From: Lithodes maja
Taxonomy: Eukaryota > Arthropoda > Malacostraca > Decapoda > Lithodidae
Reading direction: 5' to 3'
NCBI GenBank assembly: GCA_037953745.1
Contig: JBAKBP010010386.1
Coordinates: 1 to 64,000, forward strand
DNA: 64,000 bases
A model generated the notes under the pieces. The model was not told the DNA's origin, did no database searches, and was given only the letters and a program-made list of their open reading frames with translations. A program made the position numbers and the translations under genes. Below are positions 22,233 to 32,655 of this stretch, piece after piece (the stretch's first letter is position 1; each line of letters starts with the position of its first letter).

Positions 22233-25200
22233 CTACCCAGGATCATATACCCTTGAACGACCATCTGCAACCACGTTGTCACAACCGGCAATATGGCGTT
22301 TGTCCAGGTTATATACCAGTAACCTTAGTGACCACCTGGTCAGCCTCATATTCCGATTGTGAAACTGGTCCAAGAACTTGAGAGGGTGATGATCTGGGTA
22401 AACTACAACAACCGGACCATAGGCTGGAACATAGACCTCGAAATGCCCCAGCGCAAGCACAACTGCCAGCAGCTCCTCCTCGACAACAGAGCAGCTCCCC
22501 TGGGCCGAATTGTACTTCTCCGAGCAGAAACTAACAGGATGCTCCAGCCCATCATCGTCCTTTTCCACAAGGACGGCACCAGCCCCCACACCACTAGCCT
22601 CCATTGCTAGTTGGAAAGGTAGGCTAAAGTCAGGGGCCCTGAGGATCGGGTGAGTGCGCAACAGGTGTTTTACTTCTCTAAACACCTTCTCACACTCAGG
22701 CGCCCATTTGAACTTCTTATCCTTCCAGTTATCCTCCACCTGAGCTTGACTGTCCCGTTCTCCTTCTCCAACTTGACTGCTAAACGTCATCACAGGCACA
22801 GTGAGAGGCACAGGGGGGTGTCTCCCATACTCCTTCATGGGATTACCATGACATAACTGATTGCGCTTCCGTCTGTCTGGAGTGGCTACCAAGTAATCCA
22901 GGTCTGATAGCTCCTCCACCACCCTATAAGGACCAGCGTACTTCGCGGATAAGGGGTGACCTACAAGGGGCAGTAGAATCAACACCTCCTGACCCACGTG
23001 AAACTCCCTGAGTTCAACCTTGAGGTCGTACCTGTTCTTCCTGAGGGCCTGAGAGCTAGTCAAATTACGGCCAGCCAACTCCAGACTGCGCAACATCCGT
23101 TCTCGACTGTTGAGGACACACTTGAGCATAGAACAAGGTTTTTCTGCGCCCTCCCATACTTCTTCAACCATATGGAGAGGCCCTCTGACACGGTGTCCAA
23201 AGACGAGCTCATTAGGGCTGAATCCCAAACTCTCCCCAGGTACCTCCCACACAGCAAACAAAACACATGGCAGGCCAAGATCCCAATCCCTCCCACTCTC
23301 AAAGCAACAACAACGAAGCACAGATTTCAAGGCTGAGTGCCATCGCTCTAACACACCCTGGCTCTCCGGATGATACGCAGATGACACAACCCCAACAATC
23401 TCATGCTGCGGTATTGCTTGAACCAAGAGGCTAGAAGTGAAGTTGGGTCCCTGGACTGACTGAATCCCCTGCGGGTAACCATACCGGGAAAAATACACTA
23501 GCAAGCTTCGGACCACCGTCTTCGCCGACCCATTTCTCATAGGGTACGCATCAGGGTACCTTGTTGCCACATCTCCCGACTGTGCATCACTGTCCTCCTT
23601 CAACTCTTTCGTCTTTTAAAGCCCATCCTCTGCCTTATCCACAACAGTTACTGGGTCTTCTTCAGACTCGATATTTGGTCCTAATACTGAGTCCCCGAGA
23701 AGGGCCGTTGATACTAAACTCTCAACCGCATAAACTTCCAACCCCTTCTCGGTACCCTTCCTCCGCTGATCTAAAGATTGTTGACCAGAATGTGATTCCC
23801 TGGATGCAGAATCTCCGGTGACAACACACGCCATAGGCTGCACCGGACACTTCTCAACCCACTCCTGCTCCTCCCTACTCACGTCGGCCGGCTTCTCGGC
23901 AACGACCAAGGGTGGAGCCTCAGAAGTAGGTCCCGCAAAGTCGTTGCCGAGAAGGAGGTCGACGCGCCCAACAGGTAACTTCTCCACAATTCCTACATCC
24001 AGGTCTCGAGTCACACCATTAACTTCCACCTTCATTCTTACAAGCGGGTATGACCTTGTCGCATTAACTCCCTGAACCACAACCACCCGTGCCGTATTGA
24101 CAGGTTTACCAGTGAAATTTCTCAACAGTGTTTGCGATGCCCCAGTGTCACGCAAAATTCTCACCTCATGTCTTCTACCCCCCCACTCCATAGAACCGAG
24201 TCCCCTGTGGTCACTAAAGGCATCACGGACAGGGAATAAGCCTTCCGGATCCTTCTGCACTGTCAGTGTATTTACCTCGGAAGAAATGCCTCTAACAAAC
24301 TCCGATGTCCTCTTGAACACTCCAATGCAGTGAGCAAAAGACACGGCTGCCGGAGGAGGTCGACTAGGGCACTCATTTGCCTTATGACCCTCCTGGTGGC
24401 AACTAAAACACATAAATTTCGGTTTCGGCTTATAGTGTGATGTAAAAGGCCCCTGACTTTTCACATACGGTGTGGTGTAAGGTTTGGATTCAGTTTTAGT
24501 TTCATGGCTCTTCTGTTTAAATGTGTCATTGTTACGGGGAGGGGGAGGATAACGGTCCTTAGCACTTACATCGTACTTCTGTGAGGACCCGCAACCCCGA
24601 ATCAACGACAGCCGTCGATCAGCCATTTCTGCTGCTTCGACTAGAGTTCTTGGGTTTTTCTCCTTCAAGTTCAAAGTTAGATCACCGCCCGTGCTCTTAA
24701 AGAACTGCTCCAACATCATTAACTGCTTAATTTTATCAAATGTTGTGACCTCCTCAGATCGGAGCCAGTTCCCCATAGCATCGGACAAGTCCCGGGCGTG
24801 TTCCAAAAAGGTGCTATCTCTTCCCTTAGTTATACCCCGGAACTTCAAACGGTACGTTTCTGGTTGCAGTTCGTAAGCCCTCAGGACAGCCTTCTTGAGA
24901 TCCTCATACACAATACATAACTCCAAAGGTAACGCATCGTAGGCTTTAAGACCCTTGCCTATTAATCTAGAGGATACAAGTGCTGCCCATTTATTCTCTG
25001 GCCACTGGTGTTCCTGGCACTTCTTCTCAAAGCGTGTGAAAAATTCTGTTACACCACTCTCATCAAACACCGGAACCAGTTTCAATAAGTGCGAGAGAGA
25101 CTGCTCATGAACACGGTTACCAGCCCCAAGTCGCTGTCCCGTTGTCTCTACTCGCGACTTCTCTACATCCATGTCGGCACAGTACCTAGTCGACTCAGCT

Positions 25201-25817
25201 TGGATTTTTGCTTGACTGATAGTTGTTCTCTCTTCTATCTTGGCTAATTCTAATTGCTACTGAAGCTGAAGCTCACATGCCCTTTGTTGCTGTTGAACCT
25301 CAGATACCCTGATAGCCTTTCTCTCTTCGATCTTAGCTAATTCGAGCTGAAATAATAATTCTGGAGTTAACCCTTGAGGAGGTGAAGGTACTACAATGTT
25401 TGAAATTACCGGTGGTCCCCCCAGGGGCAACCCACCCTGCCAGTCACCACCCAACTGCGGAAGCGTACCCGGGGTCGGCAAACTACTGGGATGGCTGGGA
25501 GTCGAGTGTAGGGGAAGCATGGCCGAAGGGCTCTGAGCACTCAACCCATCTCGCTCACCAGTCACCCTGCCCAGTACACACGTTATCAAGTTATCCTTGG
25601 TCATGCTGCTAGTAACCGCATGACCGATAGCTGTGGCCAGGCATTGAAGACCGTACCGATCCATACCCTCGAACCGCTCGGCAGTAACAGGCCATTGCAA
25701 AAATATCCTAGCATCCTCCTCACAGTTCACCCGATTAACCCTTTCATCATGCTGCTGTTCCTCCGTTTCGACATGACATACTGTGTCTGCATTCTCCTCT
25801 GATCCGGTATAAGACAT
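22233..25817 (-). pseudogene. B1 Gag-protease plus integrase/RNase H remnants
   Basis: Starts at MSYTGSEEN (25817). Gag continues past a TAG stop at 25257-25259 (B2 has a sense codon there) into the frame 25172-23616. That frame has a capsid-like block (FFTRFEKKC, YRLKFRG, FLEHARDLSDAM), a CCHC knuckle CFSCHQEGHKANEC, and a protease with DTGAS and LLGNDF. A TAA near 23616 is also absent from B2. The frame 23603-22233 joins directly to the middle of integrase (YPDAYPM, the HPESQGVLERWH block with the catalytic Glu, and the GPY module) and then to RNase H. The integrase Zn finger, first catalytic Asp and all RT motifs are deleted. The second integrase Asp is Val, and the first RNase H Asp is Glu. 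Confidence 0.9.
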
Positions 25818-26024
25818 GATGCTCTCAAAAAATTTCCCACCTCAAAATTCAGAAAAGAAGCACCCCAAACTCTTATACCTCAATATACACACAAAAATTC
25901 TCGGAAATACTCAAGGGCTATACTATGTTACAAAAAAAAAAAAAAAAATTGCTGATCCCTGCAAAATATTCCCCAAAACAACAAATGTTCCCTGCTTAAT
26001 AAATGTAGGTTCACCAAATCCTAG

Positions 26025-26036
26025 GTAAGGTCGCCA
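26025..26036 (-). promoter_or_regulatory. B1 primer-binding site
   Basis: Two bases after the 5' LTR end the minus strand reads TGGCGACCTTAC. TGGCGACC would pair with a tRNA ending GGTCGCCA, which fits some arginine tRNAs; the tRNA identity is inferred. Elements A and B2 have the same TGGCGACCTT start at the same spacing. Confidence 0.65.
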
Positions 26037-26038
26037 TT

Positions 26039-27825
26039 TGTTACGACTGGGGTTCAAATATATCAGGGCTCTTATTCATTGGACTAGTAATGGCATAAAT
26101 GTTACAACGGAAAGCGCTAGCTCCAACCTCTGATGTATATTCCCAGTGAACAAAGAACACAAATACTCTCCGAGTTCTATATGCAATAATAGGCTATCAA
26201 ACTCTCAATAAATGTGCGCCTGCTCTTGGCTTAATGTTATGCGAAAACAGCCTATTACTACCTATAACCGAAGGTGCTTGGTTATGGTTTGCAAAGTAAG
26301 GTGGTAAGAGAAGTTACAGCTTACGTTACTTTAATCAATAAATGTCAGGCACTCCTGCATGAAAGAAAGTGCACTAAAGTCCTTCAACACCAACAAGGAA
26401 TCTTCTTTAAATGTTAGATGCTATAAAGATGCTCGTATCGGAAATGGAACCCAAAAAGGCAGGCAGCGGAACAATGCTCGTGCAGGCTATGCACACAAAA
26501 AGGCAGAATATATAATGCCGTCGGAGCCAAGAATATCCTAAACACTACAACAATAATAATCGCCACGACAATGCAGTATTCCTATCAACAAAAAGAGCCT
26601 AAGTCGTTTGTGTCTCCATACATCAAACTAGGCTGCGAAATGCTTGTGTAATCATAAATGGGTATGCATAAAAAGAGTAATTAGGTTAATATACTTAATG
26701 TCTACGGTGACTGATAAAGTCTAGCTATAGTCAATGATACGAGATACTGGTGCGCATGGCATGCCGCATAGCCTAGTGCAAATCTCAAGTCTGTGCGTCA
26801 AATATTACGTTATAGGGAAGGGTAGCTCTCTTGAGAAACCTTAATACCGAAGTATTAAGCGTTCTCCTGGCGTACCTCAAAGACAAACAACGAGCTTAGA
26901 ACAGTGCAGAATGGTATAGGCAAAAAGCCCTCATTCGTGCATGCTCTACTCTCAATGGCACACAGACTAGAATTTACTCAATCAACTCCAGTTCTCAGGT
27001 ATGTCGTGCCGCTTTTAACTAAAGCCAGCACTCATAGGAAACAATACCTTATAATATCAGACTCCTAGTCTAGCATTATCTAATCCAGCAGAACACTAAT
27101 AATTATAGGAAGCGGCAATATGAAAGCCAACCAATGCTTCGTGATCCACTTATCTTAACAACTAACATACATGGGTTATATCAGACCTTAACGCACAATA
27201 CAACTGGCCAGCATGAAGCTGATTTTGCAGAGTTAACCAGAGGGGATATAATGTTTATAAAAAGGTGGTGAAAGATATGAAAAAGAGAGAGGTAGGCAGA
27301 GGAAAAGATTCTCAGGTGCGGAGCGGGGAACAGGTAGCAAGGGAAAAAGATGGATGCGTTCTAGAAACCAGATCTGAGGGAGAGAGTGGCGAGGAACTGT
27401 ATATATACTCGCACTAGCTCGAGGCGCGTGGGAAAAAAGCGGTTACAAGTCCTCTAGCCACTAGCAAGGGAGCTAGCAGCATGGTAAGGACCTCTCTTAA
27501 CCAACCCCCACGAGGCAGCCAGCCGTGACGTCATCGAGCGGGACAAAAACACTGCGCGCTCCCTCTCACTCTGTTCTACTCTCTCTCTCTCTCCCAGATC
27601 CCATCATTACTAGTTAATGATAAAACATATATTTTACAATTAAATATATAAAGCCTTGACATGGGTGAAAACAAAGAGCCTTTCTGGACTGCCCATGACA
27701 CGAGCTTTCATAGGAAATAAAGCACACTCTAATACATAAACTGTAGCCCCATCCACTGCCCTGGCGATCCTAGCGAGTCACTGTAGGACAAGCCATGCGG
27801 TTCTAACGGAGTGGTTAACGTCACA
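26039..27825 (-). repeat. 5' LTR of element B1
   Basis: 1,787 bp and colinear with the 3' LTR. One CT-rich stretch near 27560-27595 differs in length from the other LTR. Confidence 0.92.
27375..27407 (-). promoter_or_regulatory. B1 5' LTR core promoter
   Basis: TATATATAC at 27407-27399 and TCAG with its A at 27375, 32 bp apart. TATA near -31 with a TCAG-type initiator is the usual arthropod Pol II core promoter layout. The same spacing holds in the LTR of element A (TATAAAAAG at 56661, A at 56629), so the start site, and with it the start of R, is supported by conservation. Confidence 0.65.
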
Positions 27826-27829
27826 GTTG

Positions 27830-28230
27830 GTATTCCCTCATTCAGGAACCCATATCGAAGCGCGGATGGTTTGCAGTAACTTCGTCCCAGGGTAACTCCC
27901 CCCCCCACCCCCACCCCCTTTCAACAGGTCTGAAGTTACTTATACAGCCAAATTGTTTCCTTAACTGACTCGGTTCAGTAATTGTTGTTATACGTCACTC
28001 ACTAAATCAGTTTATCAAAATCGTTTTTCATTGTATCATAATTGTATCATTCATTGCCTATCATTACTTAATACTGGTATTCACCAAATTCATTAAAACA
28101 ATTATTATATTACAGTACAGTACTGTACAAGTGCTCCCTTTGTCGGGTTGCTAACCCTGTTGAGTAAGATAATATAGTTTCCAACGTTTGTGATAATTTT
28201 TGTGTTTTTTCTAATGCAACGATTGCACTG
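27830..28230. other. intergenic flank of B1, no gene seen
   Basis: Before B1 inserted, this continued directly from 19980. It has a C-rich run near 27897-27920 and CAGTACAGTACTGTAC near 28113; no gene. Confidence 0.5.
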
Positions 28231-28271
28231 GTCATTATGTATTTTAGGTCATGTATGTGTAAGGTAAAAAG

Positions 28272-28700
28272 ACTGCCAGCCAATCAACGCATTCCTTTTA
28301 ACCTTCCCTTTAAACTAGCTGAGTTTGACAGTCTGGAGTCTTGCTGTAAACATGCCACACCTTCCCGGCCGACCAATCAGAAGCCTCCGTTTTCGGAGCT
28401 GACAGCTACGTGTCCAGCTTCACCTTTAAACTCGCTCTCGCTCTCTCCAGAGGCCGTGTCCTCTGGTTGCAATAGGTCTAATGCATCAGTGCCAGCCCTA
28501 TACTCCCGTAAGCCACTAAAAGACATTTGCAACCAGCTTCCAGGAACTTATTATGGAGAGAAAAGAGTTGAAGCGAATGAAGGAAATATTCAAGCCGCGC
28601 GGCCAAAACAACGACTGGCCGAGCGGGCGGCTAAGCCAATCACAGCGCCGGAAAGTGGGAGGCGGGGCTATATCAATGGGGTGGGGAAAGCTGCAGAGTT
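28272..28700 (+). promoter_or_regulatory. promoter-like stretch with three CCAAT boxes, GC box and TATA-like site
   Basis: CCAATCA occurs near 28278, 28372 and 28637, the last followed within ~30 bp by a GC box (GGAGGCGGGGC) and then CTATATCAA near 28670. The spacing CCAAT, GC box, TATA is that of a Pol II promoter, and ACCAATCAGAAG-type boxes recall histone promoters. No histone or other recognisable coding sequence follows, so its gene is unknown, or it is a promoter relic. The 205-residue frame across it is not convincing. Confidence 0.35.
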
Positions 28701-29621
28701 CATTCACCTCTCGGGCTCCACTGGGCTAACTTCTTGCAACCCACATTCTCTCCCTCGCTTGGGCACCCATGGAAACTTGGATCCACTTGTTCCAGCCTAC
28801 TCCTCTAGTTCCAGTAAAGTCCACCTCGGGCCTGGCATCACTCTCCCCTACTAGGCGGATATGCCTTCAGTATCCGGCCGCCTGTCATCACATCGCTGGC
28901 TTGCACACCTACAGCCAAGCGATTCAAGAGGGACGACAAATAGTAGATGGGAGCAAAATTTTCCAGTTGAGCTATTGGCCAGCTCTGAGGTGGTGAAGAT
29001 GTTCCAGTAGATACCTACGACTGTCTTATATTTTTAAAGGATCCATATTGGGCCCCGAACCAGATTTCGAGAAACAGAGAAAATGCTTGACAAACCCAGT
29101 GGTTCCAACCAATAATAATTGATGTGTTCTTATAGGACAAAATAAAGAAAAAGATATTAGACTTATGAAAATAAATAAAATTATGACGTGTTAAGAGAAT
29201 ATTAGTTATTCTTGACAGAGAAGGCTCCATGCCATTTAGCTATCAATAGTATAGGATCTTATAGGGCAGCAAATAGACATTAACATTAAAGTAAGAGGGG
29301 ATGATTCATAAATAGATAAGCAATTATAGGGTTCAGGGGAATAAAGAATAGTTAGATCAGCTCTAGTTTGAGAAATAGATAAGGAGGACACTAGTCCGTA
29401 TGATAAACTATATCTTTTTGTTATAAAGGAAACATTGTCAATCATATCATTTAAAAGAATATTCCGTCGGTTTCGTGGTAAACGTTAGGAGTATTAAGTC
29501 AAGGAAAATATTGTAATCATAAAATATATGTAGAGGATTAAGCGGTGAATATTGTTCATGTAGGTGTTTTGAGATACTGATAATATCAAGCCATTTGTTG
29601 AGATATATTATTGAAATAGGT
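28701..29621. other. unassigned, AT-rich to the right
   Basis: No gene is recognised. 29015-29460 is AT-rich with two short minus-strand frames that faintly resemble mitochondrial proteins but match no conserved block. Confidence 0.4.
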
Positions 29622-32145
29622 GTGATACGTGGTCATCATCATCATCATCATCTCCGACGCCTTGTTTCCCCCTGGGAAACCCCCGCTAAAGGATGGCCAT
29701 GACAGAAACGTCTCCAGGCTACTTTGTCAAGACATGCCTCCTTTGCCCGTGCCACAATGCCCCTTCCACTACGTGGAAGTTGTTCTTCAATATATTTTTC
29801 CACTTTCTTTTCCCATACCATAGGTGGTCTTCCACTACTAGCTGTTCCACTCACCTGACTCCCATATATCTTTCTTGGCATTCTGTCTCCATCCATTCTC
29901 TGAACATGACCATACCACCTCAAACTCTTTATCCACTCAACCACTCCACAATCAATGCCTAAAGCTTGCTCTTCCATTCCAAAGAACTCATACACTTCCC
30001 TATTACTTGTCCCATCTAGCCTATTCACACCAGCTGCCATTCTGAAAAAGCTCATCTCCACAGCTCTCAGTTTGGAGAGGTCCTCGTCACTTGCTGTCCA
30101 TGTCTCACTTCCATACAAGAGTGTTGGGAGCAGCACACTGTTTCTCAGTGACTTTTTAACTTCCTGACTAAGCATTCTTCCTTTGAGAATACTATCAAGT
30201 TCTCCAATCACCTTTCTCCCTTGCAATTTTCTCTGTTTTATCTCACTCTCCATTTTACCATATTTGCATAGTACAGCTCCCAAATACTTGAAGCTTTCAA
30301 CCTCTTCCAGTGTTTCATTTTTCATTTTTATTTTACAACTTTTCTCATGTTCCTTCTTAATTCTATATTTTGCCTTAAAATCTATGGTTTCATGGATTCT
30401 TCTCTCAAACACCATTACCTTACATTTCCCTACATTGACCTTTAACTTTCTCTTTTCGCATAGTACCCTGTCAAAGTCTGTGACCACTTTCTGAAGTTCT
30501 TCTACATTTTCCGACAGCAGGACTGCATCATTGCATATAGGCATGTTAAAATCTTCCATGCTCTTCCCTCTGATTCCAGTCTAGCTCCAACACCCATTGA
30601 TCCCGCCCTAAATTTTCTAATCACTCCATCTATGTATATATTGAACAACCAAGCTGACATGACACATCCCTGTCTTACTCCTACATTGACCTCAAAACTT
30701 TCACTTAACTTATCCCCTACCTTCACATTTGCCATTGCATTCCTATAACAAGATTTGACTGCCATTGGCAACTTTCCTCCCACACCATATACTGTTAACA
30801 CATCCCACAGACCTTACCAGTCTACTTTGTCATAGGCTTTTTCTAAATCCATGAATGCTGCATAGAGTTTTCTGTTCTTGGTCAGATACTTCTCTACTAA
30901 CAGACGCATTGCGGCTATCTGGTCAACGCAGCCCCTGCCCTTTCTGAAACCTCCCTGTTCCTCGCCTATTTTGTCATCTGTTATCTTCTGCAGTTTCTCT
31001 GTTACTACTCTTGCGTATACCTTTCCAGGTATGCTAAGCAAGCTATTTCCCCTATAACTCTTACACTCTCTTTACTACCCTTCCCTTTGTACAAGGGTAC
31101 TATCACTGCTTTCCTCCAGTCCTCTGGTACACTTTCCTTTTCCCATGCTAATTTACATAACCTATGCATTATGTCAACAGCTTCTTCTACTCCATATCTC
31201 AGCATTTCACCTGGGATGTTATCTACTCCAGCAGCTTTGCCCATTTAATTTAAGTCTATTGATTGCTTCTTTTACTTCTTCTCTGCTTATCTGGCTTTCA
31301 ACTACCCTGTTTATTTTACCTCTCTCCATTCCCATGGATGAGATTTGTGCCTTCCCCCTACTCTTTACAGCTAAGCTACTAAAATTATTTTTCCATACTT
31401 TCACCACACCATCACCCTCCACTACTTTCCCATGCATGTCCCTCATTCTACCACCTGAGACACTCTCAGTCTTCTTCCCTCTGGCTTCTTTAACAGCTTT
31501 GTAGTATGCTTTCTTGTCATTCAGAAACTGTTCACTAATCTTGTTCCCATATTCCTTATCTGCCTTCCTTTTAGCATCTTGTATCATCCTCTTCACTCTT
31601 TGTTTCAAATATTTATATTCTTCTTTCCTCGCATCTCTAGTTTCTCTAGGTATATTCTTTTGCAGCATACTCTTTCTCAAATCTTTCTTCTGTTTTCACT
31701 ATTTCTTCTATCGCTTTGCTAAGCCATGTGTTACCTTTCTTCTTCCACATTTTAAATGATTCCTTCCCACATACTTTCTCAGCTGCTTTAATCATGGAGT
31801 CTCTTGTACCTTTCCATACTTCGTCTATAGTATTACCCAGATCTATCATCACATCCATGTCCTTTATGGTCTCTTTCAGGATAGCCTTGTATTTTGTTGC
31901 ATTACATTCTTCATTTAACTTTCCCACATTTATTCTTTCTACTGTCAGTTTTCTCTCTTTCCTCTCATATTTCCACTCCTTCCTTATCCTCACTTTTGTC
32001 AGCACTGTTTATAGTGGTCTGATCCCGTCAGCATACCTCGTACAGCTTTTGAATATAAAATTCTTCCTTTCAGTCCGGAGTCCATCATGGCGTAGTCAAT
32101 TAGAGATTTCTGTTCCAACCTTTCTGACAAAAGGTGATACGTGGT
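29622..32145 (-). mobile_element. 5'-truncated RTE-like LINE with 12-bp target duplication (LINE copy 2)
   Basis: The insertion occupies 29634-32133 between two copies of GTGATACGTGGT (29622-29633 and 32134-32145). On the minus strand it begins inside the AP-endonuclease (SLIDYAMM ... LTGSDHY at about 32100-32010) and ends in a TGA trinucleotide tail at about 29652-29634. Target duplication, 5' truncation and 3' microsatellite are hallmarks of target-primed reverse transcription. Confidence 0.92.
29648..32125 (-). pseudogene. LINE copy 2 endonuclease-RT ORF, degenerate
   Basis: Pieces in order: endonuclease end (32125-32010), linker (32005-31646 and 31680-31219), RT with KAAGVDNIPGEMLRYG, VPLYKGKGS, EEQGGFRKGRGCVDQI, MDLEKAYDKVDW and GVRQGCVMS, then thumb and C-terminus from 30559 to 29648 with LLYGSETW and LRWYGHVQRMDGDRMPRK. 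The frame breaks near 31240, 31040, 30810 and 30540; the expected FADD is lost in the last break. Related to LINE copy 1 in domain order and 3' end style, but a different family member. Confidence 0.85.
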
Positions 32146-32159
32146 ATACGGATTTATTG

Positions 32160-32655
32160 GTAATAGGGTTAAGAGAATATATAATATAAGAGTGTTCTAG
32201 ATAGGGACATAGAGGTCATAATATATGTAGTAACGCCCTGGTCTCTTGAGTAGACATATTAGGGCCCGGTAAGGTCATATTATTTTGGAGTTTATTTAAG
32301 AATATATAATTTATAGTGTTCTAGCTAGGGAAGTAAAGGTCATATGTAGTAACGCCCTGGTCTCTTGAGTAGACATATTAGGGCCCGGTAAGGTCATATT
32401 ATTTTGGAGTTTATTTAAGAATATATAATTTATAGTGTTCTAGCTAGGGAAGTAAAGGTCATATGTAGTAACGCCCTGGTCTCTTGAGTAGACATATTAG
32501 GGCCCGGTAAAGTTATATTGTTTTGGAGTTTAGTTGAGAATATATCTAGTGTTCTAGATAGGGAAATAAAGGTCATATTTATTAATGCCCTGGTCTCTTG
32601 AGTAGACACAGTAGGGCCCGGTAAAACTATATTATTGTGGGTCGACAAAATATTC
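32160..32655. repeat. 119-bp tandem repeat
   Basis: About four copies with GTAGTAACGCCCTGGTCTCT at 32227, 32346 and 32465 and a diverged copy near 32580. Each unit includes GCCCTGGTCTC and TTAGGGCCCGGT, which can pair. Confidence 0.9.

Larger units (their letters stand above)
19980..27829 (-). mobile_element. LTR element B1: non-autonomous Gmr1-like retrotransposon, full length
   Basis: The element spans 19984-27825, flanked by a GTTG target duplication (19980-19983 and 27826-27829). It lies on the minus strand: 5' LTR 26039-27825, primer site, coding region 25817-22233, purine tract, 3' LTR 19984-21758. LTRs start TGTGACG and end CGTAACA; I counted roughly twenty differences between the two by eye. 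Compared with element A the coding region lacks the start of integrase and the whole reverse transcriptase, so it cannot copy itself. The same two deletions are present in B2. Confidence 0.92.

Noticed and set aside
28237..28854. 205-residue plus-strand frame
   Set aside because: It covers the promoter-like CCAAT/GC-box stretch and has no domain.
29015..29460. Possible nuclear copy of mitochondrial DNA
   Set aside because: AT-rich frames show a faint ND4-like LSYGL segment, but no conserved block continues in any frame or with the mitochondrial code.
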